In this document: positions 43,699 through 53,240 of the stretch, piece by piece | How the letters are laid out: the number at the start of each line of letters is the position of its first letter | Numbering within the stretch: the first letter of the stretch is position 1 | Origin: Desulfobacter sp. | GTDB lineage: Bacteria > Desulfobacterota > Desulfobacteria > Desulfobacterales > Desulfobacteraceae | Direction of reading: 5' to 3' | Assembly: GCA_028768525.1 (NCBI GenBank) | Contig: CP054837.1 | Span: forward strand, 310,001-374,000 | DNA length: 64,000 nt | The notes under the pieces: generated by a model | The model's input: the letters and a program-made list of their open reading frames with translations, nothing else | What the model was told of the DNA's origin: nothing | Databases searched by the model: none | Program-made: the position numbers and the translations under genes

Positions 43699-45855
43699 AT
43701 GCTGGAAAAAGTACTCAATGCCGAATCCGTGGCCATTATCGGGGCATCGAAAAACAAAACCAAACGGGGGTACCAGGCCATAAAGACCCTCCGCCGGGAC
43801 GGGTATGAAGGAAAAATCTACCCGGTGAACCCCAAAGAAACCATGATTCTGGGCCTGCCCTGCTACGGGGATGTCACTGAAATTGAGGGGCCTGTGGACC
43901 TGGCCCTGATCACCACTCCGGCACGGACCATTCCGGGAATTTTGGAAAAATGCGGAGAAAAGCAGGTGGCCGGCGCCGTGATCATCGCCGGCGGGTTCCG
44001 GGAGCTGGGTGCCGAGGGAAAGGACCTGGAAGACCGGATGATAGCGGCGGCAAGGAAAGCCGGCGTCCGCCTCATCGGGCCGAACACCTCGGGCATGATG
44101 AACCTGAAATCCCGGATGAATCTGGTGGGCATTGACAATGCGCCCCAGGGCGACATCGCCCTGCTCTGCCAGAGCGGCAATATGGCCCTGACGCTGATCA
44201 CCGAAGCCGGTATCCGCAAGCAGTCCGGCTTCAGCTATTATGTCGGCGTGGGAAATGAGGCAGACATCAAATTCCACGAATATCTGGCCTTCTTCAGAAA
44301 AGATCCCGGCACCCGTGCCATTCTCATGTATGTGGAGGGAATGAGCCAGGGCCGGCGGTTTCTGGAAGAGGCCCATAAAACCACGATTGAAAAGCCCATT
44401 GTACTGCTCAAAAGCGGCCGGTCGGCCACCGGGAAAAAATCCGCAGGTTCCCATACCGGTTCCCTTGCAGGCATGAGTGAGGTGGCTCACAGGGCCTACG
44501 AGCGGGCCGGGATCATCGTCATAGACAATTCCGACGAACTCTTCCCCGTGGCCGGCGCCCTGTCCAGCCTGCCCCCGGTAAAGAATAATGCCGTGGCCAT
44601 CCTCGCCGACGGCGGCGGCCATGCCACCATCGCAGCCGACCTGCTCACCGATTACGGCATCCTACTGCCCGAACTCTCGGAAAAAACCAAGGAAAAGCTC
44701 AAAGAAATCCTCCCTGCGGCAGCCTCTGTGGCCAATCCCGTGGACGTGGCCGGGGGAACGGATGCCAATCCCGAGCTATTTGCCGATTGCGCCAAAATTC
44801 TGCTCCAGGACTCTGCCGTGGGCGCCCTGCTTGTGGTGGGGCTGTTCGGAGGATACGGCATCCGGTTCGAAAAAAGTCTGGCCATCGGAGAAGAGGCGGC
44901 CGCCCACAGGTTCGGGGGGATGATGAAAAAACGGAAAAAACCCATATTTGTCCACTCCCTGTACGGCACCCATGATTCCCACGCCCTTGACCTGCTTCGC
45001 CACTACAATATACCGGTCCACGATTCCCTTGATATTTCATGCAAATGTGTGGCCTCGCTCTGCCGGTACGGACGGTATTTGAAATCCTACCATGCCAAGG
45101 CCAGCTTTACATTTAACTGGCGCGCCAAGGCCCGGCCAGAAGGGGAAAAAATCATCCGCCGGGCCCTGGATGAGGGCCGGCAGGTCCTGCTGGAGCATGA
45201 GGCAAAGGCCCTGATCAAGCTCCACGGCATTCCCACCCAGGTGGGGATGGTGGCCAAGAGCGCAGAGGAGGCCTGCAATAACGCCGCAGCCATTGAAGGG
45301 CCTGTGGTGTTGAAAATCGTATCTCCGGACATCCTTCATAAGAGCGATGCCGGCGGGGTGATCTTGAACCTGAAATCCCAAAAGGAAATCAGGAAGGCCT
45401 TCCGCCAGATCATGGAGGGCGCCCGTGCCTTTCATCCGGATGCGGATATCCGGGGGGTATTGGTGGCCCCAATGGCCCAGAAAGGGCTTGAAATTATTAT
45501 TGGAACAAAAATAGACGACCAGTTCGGCCCGGTCATCATGTACGGCCTGGGCGGGGTCATGGTGGAGATCCTCAAAGATGTCACCTTTTTTGTGCTGCCC
45601 GTATCCCCGGCCTCATGCAGGAAAATGCTTGAGGACACCAAATCCTCGGTGATCCTGGACGGAGTGAGGGGACACAAGGGATACGATAAGGCCGCCCTTC
45701 GCAGGGTGCTGTCCATGTGCTCCGAGTTAATTGAGTCTTACCCTGAAATCCGGGAAATGGACCTGAACCCCATCCTCCTTTACGAGCAGGGGCTGGATGT
45801 GGTGGATGCCAGAATCATCCTGGCAGCCCACCAGGAGACATCACCCCCGGGATAA
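43699..45855 (+). CDS. ADP-forming acyl-CoA synthetase, fused alpha-beta (acetate-CoA ligase type)
   Basis: 718 aa. Residues 1-460 are the alpha part: CoA-binding (VAIIGASKNKTKRGYQA) and ligase domains with the phospho-histidine loop GSHTGSLAG near 255. Residues 480-718 are the beta part, an ATP-grasp domain (EHEAKALIKLHGIPT, PVVLKIVSPDILHKSD, GGVMVEILKDV, REMDLNPILLY). The enzyme interconverts acyl-CoA + ADP + phosphate with acid + ATP + CoA and in anaerobes usually runs to make ATP. It follows a crotonase by 13 bp. An AAGGGGGGTGA site precedes the ATG. The convergent neighbour begins 24 bp after its stop. Confidence 0.93.
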   Translation: MLEKVLNAESVAIIGASKNKTKRGYQAIKTLRRDGYEGKIYPVNPKETMILGLPCYGDVTEIEGPVDLALITTPARTIPGILEKCGEKQVAGAVIIAGGFRELGAEGKDLEDRMIAAARKAGVRLIGPNTSGMMNLKSRMNLVGIDNAPQGDIALLCQSGNMALTLITEAGIRKQSGFSYYVGVGNEADIKFHEYLAFFRKDPGTRAILMYVEGMSQGRRFLEEAHKTTIEKPIVLLKSGRSATGKKSAGSHTGSLAGMSEVAHRAYERAGIIVIDNSDELFPVAGALSSLPPVKNNAVAILADGGGHATIAADLLTDYGILLPELSEKTKEKLKEILPAAASVANPVDVAGGTDANPELFADCAKILLQDSAVGALLVVGLFGGYGIRFEKSLAIGEEAAAHRFGGMMKKRKKPIFVHSLYGTHDSHALDLLRHYNIPVHDSLDISCKCVASLCRYGRYLKSYHAKASFTFNWRAKARPEGEKIIRRALDEGRQVLLEHEAKALIKLHGIPTQVGMVAKSAEEACNNAAAIEGPVVLKIVSPDILHKSDAGGVILNLKSQKEIRKAFRQIMEGARAFHPDADIRGVLVAPMAQKGLEIIIGTKIDDQFGPVIMYGLGGVMVEILKDVTFFVLPVSPASCRKMLEDTKSSVILDGVRGHKGYDKAALRRVLSMCSELIESYPEIREMDLNPILLYEQGLDVVDARIILAAHQETSPPG

Positions 45856-45879
45856 TTAAAAAAAGGCCCAGCCCCCGCC

Positions 45880-47163
45880 TCAATCCAGGATGAGTTCCCC
45901 TTTGGAATCAAACTGCAGGCGGGTGTTCTCATGGATCGTCGCGTTTTCAAATGCCCGGGTCTCTTCAAGCAGGGCGCGGCTGGCCCAGAAATTTGCGGTG
46001 TGCAGGGTATCTTTGATAATCACGGCCCGGATCGCTTCCGGGGCCACGGGGCCGATGGTCTGGCAGGCCGCCTGGATAGCCTTTTCCTCGGTGGGCAGCC
46101 GCACAGGGATGAATGCCTTTCTCAGTGAGACAGAAGTCAGGGCGTTCATGAGGGTGGCCTCATAGTCCAGATCCCGGAATACCTTTTCCGTGATGATATC
46201 GGCATTTCCCATGCCGATGCCGTTGCCCCCGGTTTTTTCCGACAGGCTGAGGACGGCCACCCGTTTGGCAGAAAGATTTTCGGAAAAATCATCCTCCATG
46301 AGGTCGTAGGTCCGGCCGGTGACATTGGGGTCCATGCCCGAACCGCTGATCTCCTTGCCCACCCGCCGGATGACCAGGACATCCAGGTCCGCGTAGGGCA
46401 GTCTGGGGAAATTGGCCTTGGCCGTTTCAAGGAGTACGGGTTCCCGGAAGGGGATCTCCCGGGCCGGCATGACCGAAACCGCCATGGTGCGGTCGTGGGC
46501 ATCTTCTACGACCCCCACGGCCAGGGAGATGTTGGCCTGTTCAATGATGGTATCCCCCATGGTTTTGAGCAGGGAATAAAACCCGTACTTCAGGGCCATG
46601 CTGTGGTAGGCCAGGGCCCCCTGATGCTTACCCAGCCCCACCACCATCATCTTATAGAGCCCGCTTTCCACGGGCCCCTTGAACTTGGTATGGGGCTTTA
46701 TCCGGTTGATGAAAATGGTATGGTCTGCATGGAGGGCCTCTGTACTGAAGTACACCGGCACCTGGTCCAGGACGGTGGCGATTTGGGTGACATCCATGCC
46801 GGAACAGACCGGGGCCCCGCAGGATGCCTGGGTCACCCCCAGCCGTTCCAGCACCCTGACCTGCCCCCCGGAGGTGGCACTGCCGTGGCTGCCCATGGCC
46901 GGGAAGATAAAGGGGTTTGCCCCTCTCTCACGGATGCAGCGGCAGATGCAGGCCACAAAGGCAGGCAGGTTGTCAATGCCCCTGCTGCCCACGCCGAGGG
47001 CAACCCGTTGTCCCTCCCCAACACCCGCCCGGTCCAGTTCCCGGACCAGTTGCCCCTCAAGCTCCCCCACCGGGTCTGCCAGAGCGGTCTCTTCATACCC
47101 CATCTCAACCCGGAAAAAGGCCGGGAACTGGTAAGGGGCTTCAATATAATCCGGATAGCGCAT
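45880..47163 (-). CDS. Lactate-racemase-domain (LarA N-terminal/DUF2088) protein
   Basis: 427 aa. It contains the LarA-type pattern GVGSRGIDNLPAFV, a MGSHGSATSGGQ turn carrying a histidine in the position of the LarA nickel-cofactor region, NRIKPHTKFKGPVESG and MMVVGLGKHQGA. In LarA these histidines and the lysine bind the nickel pincer cofactor and position lactate. Many relatives are not lactate racemases and act on other hydroxyacids or are uncharacterised. No larBCE cofactor genes are nearby. It converges with the acyl-CoA synthetase gene; co-regulation is not evident. Call is to family only. Confidence 0.75.
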   Translation of the reverse strand: MRYPDYIEAPYQFPAFFRVEMGYEETALADPVGELEGQLVRELDRAGVGEGQRVALGVGSRGIDNLPAFVACICRCIRERGANPFIFPAMGSHGSATSGGQVRVLERLGVTQASCGAPVCSGMDVTQIATVLDQVPVYFSTEALHADHTIFINRIKPHTKFKGPVESGLYKMMVVGLGKHQGALAYHSMALKYGFYSLLKTMGDTIIEQANISLAVGVVEDAHDRTMAVSVMPAREIPFREPVLLETAKANFPRLPYADLDVLVIRRVGKEISGSGMDPNVTGRTYDLMEDDFSENLSAKRVAVLSLSEKTGGNGIGMGNADIITEKVFRDLDYEATLMNALTSVSLRKAFIPVRLPTEEKAIQAACQTIGPVAPEAIRAVIIKDTLHTANFWASRALLEETRAFENATIHENTRLQFDSKGELILD

Positions 47164-47374
47164 ATGCTTTTCTTCCTCAAAGATTGGAAAATCTGGTGCG
47201 GCACAATCAATTCCGGTGAAAAATATGCCTTTGACCAGCCGTATACCACAGGCATCCCTGACAGTAAAGCCGGGGCGCGCAGGACAGCATCCCGGCCATG
47301 CGAGACCTCCCAGCCGGTATGAAAATCAAGCCAGGCGTTAAGGACGCCTTCTGCAATGTTTTTTATGGATGAGG

Positions 47375-49258
47375 TCAGGCAGAAGGCGGATAGGATTCCA
47401 CGCGGTTCCTGCCGGAACTTTTGGCCCTGTACAACGCCTTGTCTGCGTACCTGATGAGATCCTTGGGTTGCAAAAGGGTACTTATTGGATTAAGCGCGGC
47501 CACGCCGATGCTGACGGTGACAATTCCCGGATCGGTATCATGGGGGATCGCTGCCGCCCGTACTTTACTGCACAATTCTTCCGCAATGCCCATGCCGCCT
47601 GAATGGTCGACCTCCGGCAATACAATGACGAATTCCTCTCCCCCGTAGCGGGCGCAGATGTCCGAACTGCGTTTCAATGCGCTTTTGATGATGTTAGCCA
47701 CCTTTTTCAGGCAATCGTCTCCGGCTTGGTGACCGAATGTATCATTGTAATTTTTAAAAAAATCAATATCCAAAAGGATCAGGCAGAGGCTGCCGCCGCA
47801 TCTGTGCATGCGTTTCCATTCCATTACGAATGCCGAATCAAAATAACGGCGGTTGTACAAGCCTGTCAGTCCGTCCATCTGTGAAAGCTTCTCCAGGAGC
47901 TGGTTGGCCTTTTCCAGCTCGTATGATCGTTCACGCAAGGCTGTGGTGCGTTCCCTTACCTTATGTTCAAGGTTTTCCTTCAAGTCCCTTTCGGCTTTCA
48001 GGGCATGGGCCTGTGCCTGTTCCTTTTCCAAATTCAGTTCATTTATCCGGTCTGCCAGGGCGAGGCTCAGCAGGATAATCTCCATAACCGATTCGATCTT
48101 CCAGACGCTCCGGGCAACGGGCAACCCTGGAAATAAATTTAAATACATGTCCAGCAGGAAAATGGCTGCCCCGCCAAGGACAAATAACCATGCCATGAGA
48201 AAGTAGCGGGCTCGCAGGAAACCCCGACGCCAAAACAGGATTGCAGAAAAAATAATCAGGGGAATAGAGACCAGCCAGGCCAGCCTGAGGGGTTTGTTAT
48301 ATCCAGCCAAGGGGATTTGTGTAACCATGACGGTATTGATCGCACAGACCACGGCAAGGAACATGAAGATCTTGAACAGGTGCGGCGCATTTTTTCGGCA
48401 GTTGAAAAACGAACAGGTAAACAGCAGCATGAGCATAAGAGAAAGGGCATTCAGGACGCGGATTGCATTAATCGGCTTAAAGGGCGTTTTCAGGGAAACC
48501 TGGAACCAGAGTCCGTCCAGATAAAACCACAGCAAGCAAAACACGGTGGCGTAAAGCACGTAAAACAGCCGGCTGGTGTCGCGCAGGGAGGCGAAGAGAA
48601 ACAGGTTATAGATGATGGCCACCCCAAAGGCGGAATAGAAGAGCCCGAGAAAAAAATATTCAAAGGGCAGGCCTTTCACAAAAGCCCTGTCCGTGTAGAG
48701 CGTGAGGGAGGTTTCCAGAATCGCGTCCGTGGTCAGCCGAAGATACACTGTTTTCTGTTCACCGCCGGAAATGGAAACCCCGAAATTCAGGTGCCGGTGA
48801 AAGTAATCCTGCACCCTGGCGGAATATACGTCACCGGTTATTTTTTCGGTATAGCCGCCATGGCCATCCGGGATGTACAACACCGCCTTTGAAATGGTCG
48901 GTGTTCCGAGAACAAGCACGAGTTTCTGGGGCGCATCACCTGGATTGGACAGGGAAAACCGCACCCAGCAGGCGGCTGAGGTAATCCCCACGTTAAGGTT
49001 GGTATCCGATGCAATGAATTCACCGTTCTCGGCCAGGGCCTCAGCCTGCGCCACAGTCACCCCGCCGGACGGATCAACATAGTAAGCAAAGTGGGACCGC
49101 AGGGAGTAAGTTTCAATGCCCCGTTCCAGGGTGACCGGTTCGGCCGGCCCAGCCAGACAATTCCGGGATTCCGCCAAGAACAACAACGGCAATAAAACTA
49201 TCCCTATATGCAGAAACGTCATCCACTTGCCTGGGTATCTATTTTTTTTTATTTGCAT
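47375..49258 (-). CDS. 7TMR-DISM receptor with GGDEF (diguanylate cyclase)
   Basis: About 627 aa from the ATG at 49258. A signal peptide (WMTFLHIGIVLLPLLFLAES) is followed by a periplasmic 7TMR-DISMED2 beta domain (about 40-180), seven membrane helices (about 190-395), a coiled-coil (LNLEKEQAQAHALKAERDL) and a C-terminal GGDEF domain with ARYGGEEFVIVL. The RxxD inhibitory site (RSSD) stands five residues before GGEEF. It should make cyclic di-GMP in response to an extracellular, possibly carbohydrate or lipid, ligand. A longer frame to 49417 would run through the terminator of the upstream operon and is rejected. The start at 49222 is an alternative. Confidence 0.9.
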   Translation of the reverse strand: MQIKKNRYPGKWMTFLHIGIVLLPLLFLAESRNCLAGPAEPVTLERGIETYSLRSHFAYYVDPSGGVTVAQAEALAENGEFIASDTNLNVGITSAACWVRFSLSNPGDAPQKLVLVLGTPTISKAVLYIPDGHGGYTEKITGDVYSARVQDYFHRHLNFGVSISGGEQKTVYLRLTTDAILETSLTLYTDRAFVKGLPFEYFFLGLFYSAFGVAIIYNLFLFASLRDTSRLFYVLYATVFCLLWFYLDGLWFQVSLKTPFKPINAIRVLNALSLMLMLLFTCSFFNCRKNAPHLFKIFMFLAVVCAINTVMVTQIPLAGYNKPLRLAWLVSIPLIIFSAILFWRRGFLRARYFLMAWLFVLGGAAIFLLDMYLNLFPGLPVARSVWKIESVMEIILLSLALADRINELNLEKEQAQAHALKAERDLKENLEHKVRERTTALRERSYELEKANQLLEKLSQMDGLTGLYNRRYFDSAFVMEWKRMHRCGGSLCLILLDIDFFKNYNDTFGHQAGDDCLKKVANIIKSALKRSSDICARYGGEEFVIVLPEVDHSGGMGIAEELCSKVRAAAIPHDTDPGIVTVSIGVAALNPISTLLQPKDLIRYADKALYRAKSSGRNRVESYPPSA

Positions 49259-49377
49259 ATCCGGATCGCAGTAGTTTGGAAGAAGGCCTTTGGGTAAGAT
49301 GAATGCTAACAGAAAATTTAATTCTGGGACAGCCTTTTTGGAATTTTTGATCCGACCGTCTTTTGTTTTGACGGAAT

Positions 49378-49421
49378 AAAAAATGCATCTGCCGGATTTG
49401 AACCGGATCAGATGCATTTTT
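49378..49421 (-). terminator. Rho-independent terminator of the oxygen-defence operon
   Basis: AAAAATGCATCTG and CAGATGCATTTTT form a 13-bp stem with an inner CCGG/CCGG pair; on the minus strand the stem runs straight into TTTTTTATT. It begins 11 bp after the rubredoxin stop. Confidence 0.88.
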
Positions 49422-49431
49422 AAAGGGTTGA

Positions 49432-49590
49432 TTATACTTTATCGAAATCTTCTTTTCCTGCCCCGCATATAGGGCAACCCCAGTCTTCAGGAAGCTCGTC
49501 GAATGATGTGCCAGGTGCTATGCTATTATCGGGATCACCTTTTTCAGGATCATATACATAACCGCACAATGTGCATTGATATTTTTCCAT
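49432..49590 (-). CDS. Rubredoxin
   Basis: 52 aa, classic size. Two iron-binding knuckles, CTLCG at residues 6-10 and CPICG at 39-43, with the conserved YDP, PGTSF and LPEDW between them. It carries one electron to partners such as superoxide reductase and rubrerythrin; both are encoded in front of it in the same operon, 70 bp upstream. AAAGGAG precedes the ATG. A strong terminator follows. Confidence 0.97.
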   Translation of the reverse strand: MEKYQCTLCGYVYDPEKGDPDNSIAPGTSFDELPEDWGCPICGAGKEDFDKV

Positions 49591-49660
49591 AGAATATCTC
49601 CTTTAATTTTGTTAGAGCAAAATATCAGAATATAAATTCAACCCATTGGTTTAAAAAAAT

Positions 49661-50041
49661 TTAGGATTTCCACAGGCCATGGAGGTTACAGTATTCCCTT
49701 GCAACAACCTTTTCAGCGTCCGTTTTAAATATTGCTTTGGGCTCATCTGAAGGCGCCAGAAATTTTCTCTGGATCAGAGTTCCTTCCGCTGTGACTAACT
49801 CTATCCACTGGATGTAATGTTCAGGCATCATGGGATGGTCAACCGACCCGACTTTAACGAGGTATCCGTCGTCGATTTTTTCAACGACCGGAACATGTTT
49901 TTCCTGGGCGGCATCCACCGTGTTGGATTCCAGTTTTGTCATTGACTGTCCGCAGCACATCACGGGTGGTTTCTCTCCATGAAGTACCTGGACAATATTT
50001 CCGCATTTCTCACATTTGTAAATGCCGTATTTTTCTGCCAT
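49661..50041 (-). CDS. dfx: Desulfoferrodoxin (2Fe superoxide reductase)
   Basis: 126 aa. The N-terminal desulforedoxin-type centre has C10, C13, C29 and C30. The catalytic iron site has H49, H69, H75, C118 and H121, with E47-K48 in front, as in the well-studied Desulfarculus baarsii enzyme. It reduces superoxide to peroxide in the cytoplasm without making oxygen. Encoded between rubrerythrin (33 bp upstream) and rubredoxin, so superoxide and the peroxide product are handled by one transcript. GGGGG before the ATG serves as ribosome site. Confidence 0.97.
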   Translation of the reverse strand: MAEKYGIYKCEKCGNIVQVLHGEKPPVMCCGQSMTKLESNTVDAAQEKHVPVVEKIDDGYLVKVGSVDHPMMPEHYIQWIELVTAEGTLIQRKFLAPSDEPKAIFKTDAEKVVAREYCNLHGLWKS

Positions 50042-50074
50042 TTTGATTCCCCCCTGGCGATTAACTTTATAGGA

Positions 50075-50653
50075 TTAATAATTCTCCGGCTTCAGTTCAA
50101 AATGGGCCTTTGCATGGGCACAGGCCGGACAGAGTTCAGGCGCTTCCGCCCCCTCGTGGTTGTATCCGCAGTTTCTGCAGCGCCACGTCGTGGTTTTCTC
50201 CCGTTTAAACACCAAGCCCTTTTCAATATTCTCCATTAATGCCAGATATCTCTGCTCATGGTAAAGCTCTGCCACTGCAATGGACTCAAAGGTTTGAGCG
50301 ATATCTCCAAACCCCTCTTTTCTGGCAGTTTCGGCAAATTCGGGGTACATGGTGGTGTACTCATAATTCTCTCCGCCGGCAGCAGCCTTGAGGTTTTCCA
50401 GGGTGTTGCCGATGGTTCCTGCGGGGAAGGCAGCGGTAATTTCAATCTCCTCACCCGACTTCAGATATTTAAACAATCTTTTGGCATGTTCTTTTTCATG
50501 GTTGGCGGTTTCTTCAAAAATAGACTGAATCTGGACATATCCGTCCTTTTTCGCCTGAGACGCATAATAGGTATACCTGTTTCTGGCCTGGGATTCCCCT
50601 GCAAAGGCTTTAAGCAGATTCTGTTCAGTCTGGGTTCCTTTTAATTCTGGCAT
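50075..50653 (-). CDS. rbr: Rubrerythrin
   Basis: 192 aa. The N-terminal four-helix diiron domain carries GESQARNRY, an E-x2-H pair in ETANHEKEHAKR and the later ESIAVAELYHEQRY. The C-terminal rubredoxin-like centre has CRNCG and CPACA. It reduces hydrogen peroxide to water with electrons from rubredoxin. First gene of the oxygen-defence operon, with GGAGG 4 bases before the ATG. The long region upstream (to 51065) presumably holds its promoter. Confidence 0.97.
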   Translation of the reverse strand: MPELKGTQTEQNLLKAFAGESQARNRYTYYASQAKKDGYVQIQSIFEETANHEKEHAKRLFKYLKSGEEIEITAAFPAGTIGNTLENLKAAAGGENYEYTTMYPEFAETARKEGFGDIAQTFESIAVAELYHEQRYLALMENIEKGLVFKREKTTTWRCRNCGYNHEGAEAPELCPACAHAKAHFELKPENY

Positions 50654-50759
50654 GCTTCCTCCATTTTTTAATGTGTTTGTTCTTGAAAATTACCTTATGC
50701 TTATGTTCAAAAAGTATATTTTGCTCTTGCTGTCTGGCACGTGTAAAGAGCAACCACCG

Positions 50760-50793
50760 TGCCAATTTGATAAAAATGCATAAGAAATTGGCA
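50760..50793. repeat. 9-bp inverted repeat in the rubrerythrin upstream region
   Basis: TGCCAATTT and AAATTGGCA are exact inverted repeats 16 bp apart, about 110 bp upstream of the rubrerythrin ATG. Spacing and lack of a T-run argue for a regulator site rather than a terminator. The remainder of the 412-bp gap holds the katG terminator and nothing else recognised. Confidence 0.45.
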
Positions 50794-50990
50794 TCACCCT
50801 GATATCATAGACTTTTTAAATGTATGCTCTGCTAAAACCATCACCCCAGTGCCGTCCCCTCTGGGGTCCAATGAAACAGATCCGTACGAGACAAAAGTGG
50901 TCCGCCCCGATAAACAAGGGACAGGGTTAAGCCACATTTTTCAGATCATATTATTCTGCCCCATGACGCGTACCGGTATTTTCTCACGGA

Positions 50991-51028
50991 GAATAAAAGC
51001 AGCACTCCGAAGGATACTGAAGTGCTGC
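50991..51028 (-). terminator. Rho-independent terminator of katG
   Basis: GCAGCACTTC/GGAGTGCTGC stem (one wobble pair) with a 10-base loop, followed on the minus strand by TTTTATTC, 38 bp beyond the katG stop. Confidence 0.85.
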
Positions 51029-51065
51029 CTTTATTAACAATAATTTGAATATTACATAAAATCCA

Positions 51066-53240
51066 TCATTCAAGGTCAAAACGATCAACGTTCATAACTT
51101 TTGTCCATGCTGCGACAAAATCCTTAACAAACTTTTCCTTATTGTCATCCTGAGCATAAACTTCGGCATAGGCCCGAAGGATAGAATTGGACCCTAAGAC
51201 CAGGTCAATTCGTGTCGCCGTCCATTTAACGCTTCCTGTTTTCCTGTCACAGATCTCGTACAGGTTGTTGCCGGCCGGTTTCCACGTGTAATTCATGTCC
51301 GTCAGGTTCACGAAAAAATCGTTTGTCAATGCGCCTTCGTTCTGGGTGAACACACCGTGCTTGGTACCGCCATGGTTTGTACCGATAACCCGCATACCGC
51401 CGACCAGCACCGTCATCTCATGGGCAGTCAACCCCATCAGTTGCGTGCGGTCAAGCATCATCTCTTCCGCACTAACAACGTAGTCCCTTTTAAGCCAGTT
51501 GCGGTAGCCGTCGTGAAGAGGTTCAAGCACCTCAAAGGCTTCGGCATCGGTCATCTCGTCCTTTGCATCCCCCCGGCCTGGAGAAAAGGGAACTGTAACA
51601 TCAAAGCCGGCAGCCTTAGCAGCCAGTTCAACACCCACATTACCTGCCAGAACGATGACATCGGCCACACTTGCACCGCTTTCTGCCGCAATGCTTTCAA
51701 GCACAGACAATACCTTGGTCAAGCGCTCCGGTTCATTTCCTTCCCAGTCTTTTTGAGGGGCGAGACGGATGCGCGCTCCGTTGGCCCCCCCGCGTTTATC
51801 CGACCCCCGGAAGGTTCTTGCGCTATCCCAGGCTGTGCAGACCATTTCACTGGTGCTCAGACCGCTGGCAGCAATTTTGTCTTTCAGCGCCTGGACATCG
51901 TAATCAGTGGGGCCGGCAGAAACCGGATCCTGCCAGATCAGGTCCTCCCTGGGTACATCAGGACCCAAATAACGAGCCTTCGGCCCCATATCACGGTGTG
52001 TCAGTTTGAACCATGCCCGGGCAAACGTTTCGGAGAAGTATTCAGTGTCTTTGTAAAACCGTTCTGATATCTTCCGATATTCAGGGTCCATCTTCATGGC
52101 CATATCTGCATCGGTCATGATTGGATTGTATCGGATAGAGGGATCTTCGACGTCTACGGGCTTGTCTTCTTCCTTCATGTCGATAGGTTCCCACTGCCAG
52201 GCACCAGCCGGGCTTTTTTTCAATTCCCATTCGTGGTTTAGCAACAGGTGGAAATAACCATTGTCCCATTTTGTTGGATTTGTCGTCCATGCGCCTTCAA
52301 TACCGCTGGTTACCGTATTGCGACCAATGCCCCGCTTAGTTTTATTGATCCAGCCCAGTCCCTGGTCCTCAACATCAGCGGCTTCGGGTTCAGGTCCGAG
52401 AAGTGCGGCATCCCCGTTACCGTGGCATTTTCCCACCGTGTGACCACCTGCGGTAAGAGCAACAGTTTCCTCGTCATTCATGGCCATTCGGGCAAATGTC
52501 ACGCGTACATCATGGGCTGTTTTGAGCGGGTCCGGGTTGCCATCAACGCCTTCGGGGTTGACATAGATCAGCCCCATCATCACGGCAGCCAGGGGATTTT
52601 CCAGGTCACGCTCTCCGGAATATCGGCTATTGGGGCTATCGCTTGTGGCCAGCCATTCTTTTTCTGAGCCCCAGTACGTGTCCTTTTCCGGATGCCAAAT
52701 ATCTTCCCGGCCAAAGGCGAATCCAAACGTCTTCAACCCCATGGATTCGTAGGCGATGGTGCCTGCGTAAGCAATTAAATCAGCCCAACTTAACGAGTTG
52801 CCATATTTTTTCTTTATGGGCCAAAGCAGGCGACGTGCTTTGTCCAGGTTCACATTGTCCGGCCACGAATTGATCGGAGCGAAGCGCTGGTTGCCGGTTC
52901 CGGCGCCGCCTCGTCCGTCAGCGATGCGATAGGTTCCGGCGGCATGCCAGGACATGCGGATCATAAGGCCGCCATAGTGTCCCCAATCCGCAGGCCACCA
53001 GTCCTGGCTGTCCGTCATCATGGCATGCAGGTCTTTTTTCAGGGCAGCCACGTCAAGTTTTTTGAGTTCTTCACGGTAGTTGAAATCCGCTCCCATGGGA
53101 TTGGTCTTGCAATCGTGCTGATGGAGAATATCAAGATTAAGGGATTTGGGCCACCATTCCATGTTTGATATGCTGCTTGATGTGGCACCACCGTGCATCA
53201 CAGGACACTTGCCCCCATTGTTTGACTGATTTCCATTCAT
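51066..53240 (-). CDS. katG: Catalase-peroxidase KatG
   Basis: 724 aa, normal length. Both haem-peroxidase halves are present. The distal site reads RMSWHAAGTYR; the tryptophan in DWWPADWGHYGG, the tyrosine in MGLIYVNPEG and the methionine in FARMAMNDEE would form the Trp-Tyr-Met crosslink needed for catalase activity; the proximal haem histidine is in AGGHTVGK. It destroys hydrogen peroxide. The ATG at 53240 has AAGGAAA 7 bases upstream; the open frame extends to 53345 without a ribosome site. It lies next to the rubrerythrin operon but has its own terminator and upstream region. KatG in strict anaerobes is often acquired by transfer. Confidence 0.97.
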   Translation of the reverse strand: MNGNQSNNGGKCPVMHGGATSSSISNMEWWPKSLNLDILHQHDCKTNPMGADFNYREELKKLDVAALKKDLHAMMTDSQDWWPADWGHYGGLMIRMSWHAAGTYRIADGRGGAGTGNQRFAPINSWPDNVNLDKARRLLWPIKKKYGNSLSWADLIAYAGTIAYESMGLKTFGFAFGREDIWHPEKDTYWGSEKEWLATSDSPNSRYSGERDLENPLAAVMMGLIYVNPEGVDGNPDPLKTAHDVRVTFARMAMNDEETVALTAGGHTVGKCHGNGDAALLGPEPEAADVEDQGLGWINKTKRGIGRNTVTSGIEGAWTTNPTKWDNGYFHLLLNHEWELKKSPAGAWQWEPIDMKEEDKPVDVEDPSIRYNPIMTDADMAMKMDPEYRKISERFYKDTEYFSETFARAWFKLTHRDMGPKARYLGPDVPREDLIWQDPVSAGPTDYDVQALKDKIAASGLSTSEMVCTAWDSARTFRGSDKRGGANGARIRLAPQKDWEGNEPERLTKVLSVLESIAAESGASVADVIVLAGNVGVELAAKAAGFDVTVPFSPGRGDAKDEMTDAEAFEVLEPLHDGYRNWLKRDYVVSAEEMMLDRTQLMGLTAHEMTVLVGGMRVIGTNHGGTKHGVFTQNEGALTNDFFVNLTDMNYTWKPAGNNLYEICDRKTGSVKWTATRIDLVLGSNSILRAYAEVYAQDDNKEKFVKDFVAAWTKVMNVDRFDLE

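Noticed and set aside
43594..44622. 342-codon frame antisense to crotonase and ADP-forming synthetase
   Set aside because: Spans the junction of two real genes on the other strand and has no motif.
47345..47388. 10-bp inverted repeat CGCCTTCTGC/GCAGAAGGCG at the end of the 7TMR-DISM gene as terminator
   Set aside because: Loop is 24 bases, one arm lies in coding sequence and no T-run follows; may be chance.
50849..51037. 62-codon frame between rubrerythrin and katG
   Set aside because: Runs through the katG terminator and has no ribosome site.
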